NCBI GenBank assembly: GCA_963835525.1
Contig: CAWIFM010000008.1
Span: 496,001-560,000, forward strand
DNA: 64,000 nucleotides
Reading direction: 5' to 3'
Source: DASSUW01 sp963835525
GTDB lineage: Bacteria > Actinomycetota > Thermoleophilia > Solirubrobacterales > Solirubrobacteraceae
This document shows, piece after piece, positions 33,341 to 40,326 of this stretch. Within the stretch, counting starts at the first letter, position 1; each line of letters starts with the position of its first letter. The position numbers and the translations under genes were made by a program. The notes below the pieces were generated by a model. It was not told the origin of the DNA, searched no databases, and worked only from the letters and a program-made list of their open reading frames with translations.

Positions 33341-33855
33341 AGCTCTTGGCGCTGGTGGCGGCGCTGCTGATGGCGCCTGCCGTCGTGGCGGCGCCGCCGC
33401 GCGCGCCCGAGCTGGTCACCGTCGCCGTGGGCCACGACCGTGCCATGGGGTTCGTGGCCGGCGACGGGCTCGTGGTGACCGTGGCTCATGTGGTGGGCCC
33501 GGGGATCACCGCTGACGGCCGTTTCGCCCGTGTGATCCGGGTCGACCGGGGGAACGATCTCGCACTGCTGCGCGTGCCGGGTGTGCGCGGCGAGGCTCCG
33601 CGGTTCGGTGGCGGGGGCGGGACGACCGTCCTGGGCCGCCCGGCCGGGGTGGTGCGGCGCATCAGGGCGAGCGTCGACGGCGGCCCGCGGCGGTCGGCGC
33701 TGGAGCTGCGTGGCGATGTGGCGGTCGGGGACTCAGGCGCGCCGGTCGTGACGTCTCACGGGCGCGTGGCCGGCGTGGTCTTCGCGCGCTCGCGCACGCG
33801 GGCGGATGTTGCGTACGCGGTGGACGGGAGCGCGGTCGCCGCGCTGCTCCCCTAG
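33337..33855 (+). CDS. Small secreted trypsin-like serine protease
   Basis: 172 aa, unusually small for the family. Residues 1-19 are a Sec signal peptide. The catalytic triad is visible: His51 in LVVTVAHVVG, Asp74 in RGNDLALLRV and Ser133 in VAVGDSGAPVV. The protein is therefore a minimal chymotrypsin-fold protease without a PDZ domain. It is coupled to the LacI gene by ATGA, an unexpected partner. The substrate is unknown. The stop is followed by a small GCGAA...TTCGC repeat and then by a large palindrome. Confidence 0.82.
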   Translation: MKLLALVAALLMAPAVVAAPPRAPELVTVAVGHDRAMGFVAGDGLVVTVAHVVGPGITADGRFARVIRVDRGNDLALLRVPGVRGEAPRFGGGGGTTVLGRPAGVVRRIRASVDGGPRRSALELRGDVAVGDSGAPVVTSHGRVAGVVFARSRTRADVAYAVDGSAVAALLP

Positions 33856-33892
33856 CGAACGTCAACTTCGCCATTGAGGGGAGGGTCGGGAG

Positions 33893-34013
33893 GGGGGTGC
33901 ATTTCGTCGACCGAATGCGGCCCTCGACCCCGCGGGTGACGTTGCGCACCGTATAGGTGCCAAACGTCAACCGCGGGCCACGGACGCGCGTTGGGGTGAC
34001 GAAATGCACCCCC
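33893..34013. repeat. 121-nt symmetric palindromic element
   Basis: Two 58-nt arms face each other around a 5-nt centre GTATA (33951-33955). The outer 16 bp are perfect: GGGGGTGCATTTCGTC at 33893-33908 against GACGAAATGCACCCCC at 33998-34013. The inner 22 bp (33929-33950 and 33956-33977) match at 19 of 22 positions. The 20-nt middle sections are of equal length but match poorly. It lies between two convergent genes, so it could act as a bidirectional terminator, a mobile miniature element or a structured RNA. The remaining 212-bp gap holds nothing else clear. Confidence 0.8.
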
Positions 34014-34067
34014 GCGACCGCCAAGTCCGGCCAACCCCGCTTCCCTACAAGCGCAGTTCGTCCCGCC

Positions 34068-35177
34068 TCAGACGAACCGGTCCGCCAAGACCGCGACGAT
34101 CCCGTCGAGCCCCGCCGCCCGCTGCCGCGCCGCACCCGGCTCCTCGGCCAGCCGCCCCACGTCAGCCAGCTCGCCCGAGCACCCAAGCTCCCGCGCCACC
34201 GACCCGCAGGCGTCGACCAGCTCGGCCAACCGCTCGCGCACTGGCCGCCGCCCCCACATCGCAGGCTCCACGAGCCGCGCCTCCATGCCGTCGCGAGCCG
34301 CCAGGAAGCGGTTCTCGCTCAGCACCTCGTCGGCCACCTCGGCGGGCTCGCGCTGCGCCTCGAGGCGCACCAGGCACTGCACCAGCGCCGCGATCGCCGC
34401 CGTGTCGGCCACGCCGATCTGCGAGTCCATGATCCGCACCTCGAGCGTCCCGAAGCGCGGCTGCAGGCGCGCGTCCCACCACAGGAAGGTCGGCTCCGGG
34501 ATGGCGTCGCAGCGCACGAGCACGTCGATCGCCTCCACGTACTCGGTGTAACCGGAGAAGTGACGGGGCGGCCCGGTGCGCGGGAAGGCCTGGAAGATCG
34601 GCGTGCGGGCCGAGGCCAGGCCGCTGTCGCGGCCCTGCCAGAACGGCGAGTTGGCCGACAGCGCGAGCAGGACCGGCAGGTGGCCGCGGATCGCGTTCAG
34701 CGCCCGCAACGCCGCCTCGGGGTCCGGGACGGCGACGTGGACGTGCAGCCCGAACGTCGGCTCGCGCCGCGCCAGCTCGCGCATCGACGCGTGCACGAAC
34801 TGGTAGCGCGCGCCGGGCGAGACCTCGACGTCCTCCCAGCGCGCGGTCGGATGCGTGCCCGAGCCGGCCGCGCGCAGTCCGAGCCCGTCGAGCGTGTCAG
34901 CGAGCGAGGCGCGCAGATCGGCCAGCTGCGCGGCCGCCCCGCCGACCGTCCGGCTGGGAGCCGTGGCGAGCTCGATCGCGGCACCGTGCGTCTCGGCGCG
35001 CGCGCACTCGGCGACGCCCGCCGGCAGCGCGCCGAGCACGTCCTCGCAGCGAGAGGCCGGCATCCACGTCTCGGGCGAGACGAGCATGACCTCCTCCTCG
35101 ATGCCGACCGTCCAGGCCGTGACGGACTCGTCTCCGTTCCAGGCAGCCCAGGCGGGCAGTACGTCTTCGGTTGCCAT
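34068..35177 (-). CDS. YbdK-like carboxylate-amine ligase (glutamate-cysteine ligase 2 family)
   Basis: 369 aa. The N-terminal VGIEEEVMLVSPETW is the GCS2 signature, with metal-binding Glu residues. Other marks are ETHGAAIELATAPS, ARREPTFGLHVHVAVPDPEAAL with its His pair, LLALSANSPFWQGRDSGLASART and LEVRIMDSQIGVADTAA. The family ligates an amine to a carboxylate, as in gamma-glutamyl-cysteine formation, but most YbdK-like enzymes have unknown substrates. ATG 35177 lies 11 nt after GGGGAGG. It follows the C26 hydrolase and ATP-grasp genes in one direction. Confidence 0.87.
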   Translation of the reverse strand: MATEDVLPAWAAWNGDESVTAWTVGIEEEVMLVSPETWMPASRCEDVLGALPAGVAECARAETHGAAIELATAPSRTVGGAAAQLADLRASLADTLDGLGLRAAGSGTHPTARWEDVEVSPGARYQFVHASMRELARREPTFGLHVHVAVPDPEAALRALNAIRGHLPVLLALSANSPFWQGRDSGLASARTPIFQAFPRTGPPRHFSGYTEYVEAIDVLVRCDAIPEPTFLWWDARLQPRFGTLEVRIMDSQIGVADTAAIAALVQCLVRLEAQREPAEVADEVLSENRFLAARDGMEARLVEPAMWGRRPVRERLAELVDACGSVARELGCSGELADVGRLAEEPGAARQRAAGLDGIVAVLADRFV

Positions 35178-35287
35178 TCGGGACACAGCCTCCCCACCCG
35201 GGCGCCGATGCGCCTGGGTCCTCCGGTACAAGCCGGGGCGACCGGTGATCGCCCGCCGGTCGAAGTCCTACCCGGCAGGGACGCGGA
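35178..35287 (-). promoter_or_regulatory. Structured 110-nt spacer before the YbdK-like gene
   Basis: Several stems can be drawn. The best is at 35196-35219 (ACCC-G-GGCGC, loop CGAT, GCGCC-T-GGGT), and GACCGG pairs with CCGGTC at 35240-35261. It could be a terminator for the upstream genes, a leader controlling the ligase, or only GC-rich spacer. It does not match any riboswitch consensus I know. Confidence 0.3.
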
Positions 35288-36052
35288 CTAGGCGGCCCGG
35301 CGCGCGCTCGCTCCCGCGGCCGCCTCGACCAGCGCCTCGAACAGCCGCAGGTGGCGCGGCAGCTGCGCGAGCGTCTCGACGTGCCACTGGACGCCGAGAT
35401 AGAGCGCCTCGCCGTCGCCCTCGATCGCCTCCACGATGCCGTCGTCGGCCCACGCCACGGCGCGCAGATCGCGGCCGAGGCGGTCGACCGCCTGGTGGTG
35501 GAACGCGTTGACGTCGAGATCCTCCGGCCCGACGATCGCGGCCAGCCGCGACCCGGGCTCGATCCTCACGTCGTGCGTCGTCTCCCGGCCCGACTCGGTC
35601 TGGCGGTGGGCGACCGAGCCGTCGCTGACGTCCGGCACGTGCTGGTGCAGCGTCCCGCCGCGGGCGACGTTGAGCACCTGGCTGCCGCGGCAGATGCCCA
35701 GCACGGGGAGCCCGAGCGCGTCCGCGCGGCGGACGACGGCGAGCTCGAAGGCGTCGAGCCGCGGCTCCACCGGGCCCAGCTTCGGGTGCGGTTCGGCGTC
35801 GTAGGCGGCGGGGTCGATGTCGGGGCCGCCCGACACGCAGATCCCCGCCAGCTGGTCGACCAGCGGCGCCACGTCGCGGTCCGCGAGCGGGGGCAGCACG
35901 ACCGGCACCCCGCCGGCGTCCTCGACCGCGCCCGTGTAGGTCATGCCGAGCACGATCTCGGGCTGCCTCAGATCTCCCTCGGGCAGCGGCCTGGCGTCCT
36001 TCTTGCGCCGCACCTCCGAGGTCGTGACGCCGATCAGCGGTCGAGCACCCAC
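35288..36052 (-). CDS. Class I glutamine amidotransferase-like hydrolase (peptidase C26, PuuD-like)
   Basis: 254 aa from GTG 36052, which lies 19 bp inside the ATP-grasp gene. ICVSGGPDIDPAAYD, the nucleophile elbow LPVLGICRGSQVLNVARGGTL with the catalytic Cys, NAFHHQAVDRLG and YLGVQWHVETL with the catalytic His match gamma-glutamyl-GABA hydrolase-type proteins. These cleave gamma-glutamyl amides. Next to an amidoligase and an ATP-grasp enzyme it may trim or recycle their product (inference). Confidence 0.86.
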   Translation of the reverse strand: MGARPLIGVTTSEVRRKKDARPLPEGDLRQPEIVLGMTYTGAVEDAGGVPVVLPPLADRDVAPLVDQLAGICVSGGPDIDPAAYDAEPHPKLGPVEPRLDAFELAVVRRADALGLPVLGICRGSQVLNVARGGTLHQHVPDVSDGSVAHRQTESGRETTHDVRIEPGSRLAAIVGPEDLDVNAFHHQAVDRLGRDLRAVAWADDGIVEAIEGDGEALYLGVQWHVETLAQLPRHLRLFEALVEAAAGASARRAA

Positions 36053-37341
36053 GTGTCCTTGAACCCGCCGTTCTGGATCGAGTTGACCACCAGCTGGCCC
36101 TCGTCGCGCGCGAACCGCGTCAGGCCGCCCGGCATCACGTGCGGGCGGTCGGGGCCGTGCATGAACACGAACGGCCGCAGGTCGACGTGCCGCTGTGCCA
36201 GGGCGCCGTCGATCAGCGTCGCGTGCGTGGAGAGCTCGACCATCGGCTGCGCGATCCACGCCGCCGGGTCGGCGCGCACGCGCTCGCGCATCGCGTCCAC
36301 CTCATCGGGCTCGGCGAGCGGGCAGACGAGCACGCCGATGCCGCCGTGGCCCGCGCGCGGCTTGATCACGAGCTCGCCGAAGCGGTCGAGCGCCTGCTCG
36401 AGGTGATCCGACCGCGCGAGGTCGAAGGTCTGAACCGACCGCACCAGAGGTTCTTGCCCCAGATAGAAGCGGATCATGTCCTCGACATAGGCGTGCGTGA
36501 GCTTGTCGTCGCCGACGCCGGCGCCGAAGGCGTTGACGACGCCGACGGTCCCGGCGCGGATCGCGGGGCCGAGCAGCGCGCCGACCTCGGTGCGCAGCAG
36601 GTCGGCGTCCGTGCGGCGGTAGACGCCGTCGACGCGCCGGCCGCCGTGCTCGAGGTGGTCGCCCTTGAGATGGAGCTCGTCCGGCCGCACGAGCGGGATG
36701 CGGAGCTGCTCGGCCGCCCACTTGTGCTCCCAGTAGGCCCCGTTCTCCGGCCCTTCGCTGAGCACCACGAGGTAGGGCTCGTCGCCCGCCGCGCCCGCCC
36801 GCAGCGCGCCGGCCAGCTGGTCCGGCAGCTCGTCGTAGCCGCGCGGCCGCTCCACCGCCGGGTCGAGCGCGCCGGTCACGGCGTCGCGCGCGGCGGCCGC
36901 GTAGGCGAAGCCGCTCGGGGTCATCAGGTTGTCCTCGAGCACGAGGAACACGCCGCCGGGGTCGCGCACGAGGTCGAGCCCCGCGATGCCGATCCACAGG
37001 CCGCCGGCGGGCTCGACGCCGCGCATGGCCGGCTCGTAGTGGGCGGCGGTGTCGATCACGCGCGCGGGCACCACGCCCGCCTGCACGATCCGGCGCGGGC
37101 CGTAGGCGTCGGCGACGAAGGCGTTCAGCGCCGTGACGCGCTGCGCGAGGGCGGCCTCGACCCGCTCCCACTCGCCGGCTGCCAGCACGCGCGGCACCAC
37201 GTCGAGCGGGAAGCCGATGCGCCTGCCGCCCGGGCGGCGCAGCAGTCCGGCGCGCTCGACGAGCGCGCACGCGTCCTCCTGCAACCGTTCCACGTCCCCC
37301 TCGGCGAGCCCGTTCGGGGCCGCCTCCTCGTATGGACTCAC
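36034..37341 (-). CDS. Circularly permuted ATP-grasp protein
   Basis: 435 aa, GTG start. RRIGFPLDVVPRVLAAGEW, RPRGYDELPDQLAGALRA, AGTVGVVNAFGAGVGDDKLT, the ATP-binding ELVIKPRAGHGGIGVLVCPL and the C-terminal RFARDEGQLVVNSIQNGGFKDTW (residues 410-432) are marks of the circularly permuted type 2 ATP-grasp family. Such proteins are predicted to form amide bonds in unknown small peptides and often sit with YbdK-like ligases. The usual alpha-E helical partner is not present here. It heads the three-gene cluster and diverges from the Rieske ferredoxin. Confidence 0.87.
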   Translation of the reverse strand: MSPYEEAAPNGLAEGDVERLQEDACALVERAGLLRRPGGRRIGFPLDVVPRVLAAGEWERVEAALAQRVTALNAFVADAYGPRRIVQAGVVPARVIDTAAHYEPAMRGVEPAGGLWIGIAGLDLVRDPGGVFLVLEDNLMTPSGFAYAAAARDAVTGALDPAVERPRGYDELPDQLAGALRAGAAGDEPYLVVLSEGPENGAYWEHKWAAEQLRIPLVRPDELHLKGDHLEHGGRRVDGVYRRTDADLLRTEVGALLGPAIRAGTVGVVNAFGAGVGDDKLTHAYVEDMIRFYLGQEPLVRSVQTFDLARSDHLEQALDRFGELVIKPRAGHGGIGVLVCPLAEPDEVDAMRERVRADPAAWIAQPMVELSTHATLIDGALAQRHVDLRPFVFMHGPDRPHVMPGGLTRFARDEGQLVVNSIQNGGFKDTWVLDR

Positions 37342-37370
37342 GGGCTCGGCATACCCAGGCCGGCCGCTAG

Positions 37371-37402
37371 ACTAAAACCGACCCCGTGAGTCGGACTTTA
37401 GT
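37371..37402. promoter_or_regulatory. Imperfect inverted repeat spanning the Rieske start codon
   Basis: ACTAAA-A-CCGAC at 37371-37382 pairs with GTCGG-AC-TTTAGT at 37390-37402, leaving the GTG start in the 7-nt centre. TAGACT at 37368-37373 is a reasonable -10 box, which would make the leader very short. The site could bind an Fe-S regulator of the second suf cluster. It does not resemble the palindrome in front of the Rrf2 gene. Confidence 0.45.
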
Positions 37403-37706
37403 GGACATCTGCCCCGTCGACGACCTGCCGCCCGGCGCCAAGCGCGTCGTCCGGTGGGAGGACCTCGAGATCGGCATCGTGAACTGCGGCGGCGACATCT
37501 TCGCCGTCGAGGACCGCTGCTCGCACGACGACGGCGATCTGATGGAGGGCGACGTCGACGAGGAGGCCTGTACCGTGGAATGCCCACGGCACGGGTCGGT
37601 GTTCGACCTACGGACCGGCAAGCCCCTGAATCTGCCTGCGTACGTCCCGATCGACACGTTCGACGTGACGGTCGAGGACGGCGTGATCAAAGTGGAGGTC
37701 GACTGA
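37386..37706 (+). CDS. Rieske-type ferredoxin of the SUF system
   Basis: 106 aa, GTG start. The [2Fe-2S] ligands are complete: Cys45 and His47 in DRCSHDDGDL, Cys66 and His69 in ECPRHGSVFDLRTG. The protein is a single small Rieske domain without membrane anchor, as found in actinobacterial suf operons and in dioxygenase ferredoxins. Its position 4 bp before sufB points to a role in Fe-S cluster assembly or electron supply for it. Confidence 0.9.
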   Translation: MSRTLVDICPVDDLPPGAKRVVRWEDLEIGIVNCGGDIFAVEDRCSHDDGDLMEGDVDEEACTVECPRHGSVFDLRTGKPLNLPAYVPIDTFDVTVEDGVIKVEVD

Positions 37707-37709
37707 CGC

Positions 37710-39146
37710 ATGGCTACACCTGAGGTGATCGCCGAGCAGCAGGGTCTGGTCGGCATCAACGCTGATTACAAGGAGAAGTTCGGGTTCCACGATCCGGAGA
37801 GCGCCTACGCGTTCAAGTCCCCCAAGGGCCTGTCGCACGAGCTCGTGCGGCAGATCTCCGAGTTCAAGAACGAGCCCGACTGGATGCGCGAGTTCCGCCT
37901 GAAGGCGCTCGACCACTTCCTCAGCCGCCCGCAGCCCACCTGGGGCTCGCCGATGCTGGCCGAGGTCGACTACGACAACATCCACTACTTCGTGCGCGCG
38001 TCCGAGAAGTCGTCGAAGACGTGGGACGACGTGCCGGACGACATCAAGAAGACGTTCGACCGGCTCGGCATCCCCGAGGCCGAGCGCAAGTTCCTCTCCG
38101 GCGTCGGCGCCCAGTACGAGTCCGAGGTCGTCTACCACCAGGTCCGCGAGGACCTCGAGAAGCAGGGCGTCGTGTTCATGGACATGGACTCCGGCCTGCG
38201 CGAGCACGAGGACCTCGTGCGCGAGCACTTCGCGACGATCATCCCGCCGAACGACAACAAGCTGGCCGCTCTGAACAGCGCCGTGTGGTCGGGCGGCTCG
38301 TTCGTCTACGTCCCCCCGGGCGTGCACGTGGAGATGCCGCTGCAGGCCTACTTCCGCATCAACACCGAGAACATGGGCCAGTTCGAGCGGACGCTGATCA
38401 TCGCCGACGAGGGCTCCTACGTGCACTACGTCGAGGGCTGCACCGCGCCGGTGTGGACCACGGACTCGCTGCACTCCGCCGTGGTCGAGCTGATCGCCAA
38501 GCCGGGCGCGCGGATCCGCTACACGACCGTGCAGAACTGGTCGCAGAATGTCTACAACCTCGTCACCAAGCGCGCGGTCGCGATGACCGACGCCACGGTC
38601 GAGTGGGTCGACTGCAACCTCGGCTCGAAGCTCACGATGAAGTACCCGAGCGTCTACCTGATGGGCGAGCGCGCGCACGGCGAGGTGCTCTCGATCGCCT
38701 TCGCCGGCAAGGGCCAGCACCAGGACGCCGGCGCGAAGATCTACCACGTGGCGCCGAACACGACCTCGAACATCTTCGCCAAGTCGATCTCCAAGGACGG
38801 CGGGCGCGGCTCCTACCGCGGCCTGCTCGAAGTGGCCAAGGGCGCCCACGGCTCGCGCTCGAAGGTGGTCTGCGACGCGCTGCTGCTCGACGAGCACTCG
38901 CGCTCGGACACCTACCCGACGATCCGCATCGGCGAGGACGACGTCGACGTCGGCCACGAGGCGTCGGTCTCGAAGATCGGCGAGGAGCAGCTCTTCTACC
39001 TGATGGCGCGCGGCCTCTCCGAGGAGGAAGCCGGCAAGCTGATCGTGAACGGCTTCATCGAGCCGATCGTCAAGGAGCTCCCGATGGAGTACGCGGTCGA
39101 GATGAACCGCCTCATCGAGCTCCAGATGGAGGGCTCCATTGGCTGA
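37710..39146 (+). CDS. sufB: Fe-S assembly scaffold SufB
   Basis: 478 aa, normal SufB length. GFHDPESAYAFKSPKGLSHE, SQNVYNLVTKRAVAMTDATV and MKYPSVYLMGERAHGEVLSI are conserved core stretches. KVVCDALLLDEHSRSDTYP has the Cys proposed to take part in sulfur transfer, and DDVDVGHEASVSKIGEEQL the conserved His and Glu. SufB forms the scaffold with SufC and SufD, although sufC lies 31 kb away. It overlaps sufD by 8 bp. Confidence 0.96.
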   Translation: MATPEVIAEQQGLVGINADYKEKFGFHDPESAYAFKSPKGLSHELVRQISEFKNEPDWMREFRLKALDHFLSRPQPTWGSPMLAEVDYDNIHYFVRASEKSSKTWDDVPDDIKKTFDRLGIPEAERKFLSGVGAQYESEVVYHQVREDLEKQGVVFMDMDSGLREHEDLVREHFATIIPPNDNKLAALNSAVWSGGSFVYVPPGVHVEMPLQAYFRINTENMGQFERTLIIADEGSYVHYVEGCTAPVWTTDSLHSAVVELIAKPGARIRYTTVQNWSQNVYNLVTKRAVAMTDATVEWVDCNLGSKLTMKYPSVYLMGERAHGEVLSIAFAGKGQHQDAGAKIYHVAPNTTSNIFAKSISKDGGRGSYRGLLEVAKGAHGSRSKVVCDALLLDEHSRSDTYPTIRIGEDDVDVGHEASVSKIGEEQLFYLMARGLSEEEAGKLIVNGFIEPIVKELPMEYAVEMNRLIELQMEGSIG

Positions 39147-40326
39147 GGTCACGGCGCTCGAGCTCCCGACCTTCAAGGGCCGGCCAGGCTGGGAGTTCAC
39201 CGATCTGAGCCGGCTCGACCTGAGCGCCTTCGCGGCTCCTGACGGCGGCTCGCTCGACGACGTCCCCGAGGGGATGTTCAGCTTCGAGGGCACCCATCTC
39301 GACCAGGTCGACAGCGTGGTCTCCGAGGGCGCGGCGGTCGAGGACGGCCCGGTCGTGCTCCCGCTGTCGGTCGCCCGCGAGCGCCATCCCGAGCTCGTCG
39401 AGCCGCACCTCGGCCGCGTGGTGGCCGCCGATGACGTCTTCACGCGCTGGAACGAGGACACGTGGGACGGCGGCGCGTTCGTCTGGATCCCGCGCAACGT
39501 TCGCGTCGAGGCCCCGATCCTGCTCACCGCGGTCACCGCCGCCGCCGGCACCGCGCTGCAGCGCCGCGTGCTGATCGTGCTCGAGGAGGGCGCCGAGGCC
39601 GAGGTGTGGGAGCAGTACCTGTCCGGCGACGACGAGTCCGAGACGCTGCTCAACACCGTGGTGGAGCTGGTCGTCGGCCAGAACGCCCGCCTGCGCTACG
39701 TCTGCGCCCAGGACCTCAACGAGAAGTCGTGGATCTTCGGCGCCCAGCGCGCCGAGGTGGCGCGCGACGGCGCGCTCGACTGGGTCGTGGTCGGCTTCGG
39801 CGGCGCCAACGGGCGCGTGCGCACGGAGACGCTGCTGGCCGGCGAGGGCTCGCACGCGAAGGTCACCGGCGCCTACGCCCCGCACGGCCGCCAGCACGTC
39901 GACTTCGACACCACGCAGGAGCACGGCGCGCCGAACACCACGTCCGACCTCGCGTTCCGCGGCATCATCGCCGACCGCTCGCACGCGGTCTGGCGCGGCG
40001 TGATCAAGGTCGACCCGGGCGCCCAGCAGACCGACGCCTTCCAGGAGTGCCGCAACCTGCTTCTGTCAAAGCGCGCGCACGCGGATGCGATTCCGGGGCT
40101 GGAGATCCTCGCCAACGACGTCCGCTGCACGCACGCGGCGGCGATCGCGCAGATCGACAAGGAGCAGCTCTTCTACCTGCGCGCTCGCGGCCTCGGCGAG
40201 CCCATCGCCCAGCGGCTGGTGATCGAGGGCTTCATGCAGGAGCTGGTCGAGCGCTTCGAGGAGGGCCCGATCCGCGAGGCGCTCGCCGGCGCGCTCGAGC
40301 GCCGGCTCTCCCTCGTCCTCGGCTGA
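39139..40326 (+). CDS. sufD: Fe-S assembly protein SufD
   Basis: 395 aa, TTG start 8 bp inside sufB. FKGRPGWEFTDLSRLDLSAF is the usual SufD N-terminus. The beta-helix core contains ERHPELVEPHLGRVV and RKARL-like repeats, and the C-terminus has SKRAHADAIPGLEILANDV followed by RCTHAAAIAQID, which holds the conserved His. SufD partners SufB in the SufBC2D complex. Its TGA overlaps the CTG proposed as the start of the helicase gene. Confidence 0.94.
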   Translation: MAEVTALELPTFKGRPGWEFTDLSRLDLSAFAAPDGGSLDDVPEGMFSFEGTHLDQVDSVVSEGAAVEDGPVVLPLSVARERHPELVEPHLGRVVAADDVFTRWNEDTWDGGAFVWIPRNVRVEAPILLTAVTAAAGTALQRRVLIVLEEGAEAEVWEQYLSGDDESETLLNTVVELVVGQNARLRYVCAQDLNEKSWIFGAQRAEVARDGALDWVVVGFGGANGRVRTETLLAGEGSHAKVTGAYAPHGRQHVDFDTTQEHGAPNTTSDLAFRGIIADRSHAVWRGVIKVDPGAQQTDAFQECRNLLLSKRAHADAIPGLEILANDVRCTHAAAIAQIDKEQLFYLRARGLGEPIAQRLVIEGFMQELVERFEEGPIREALAGALERRLSLVLG

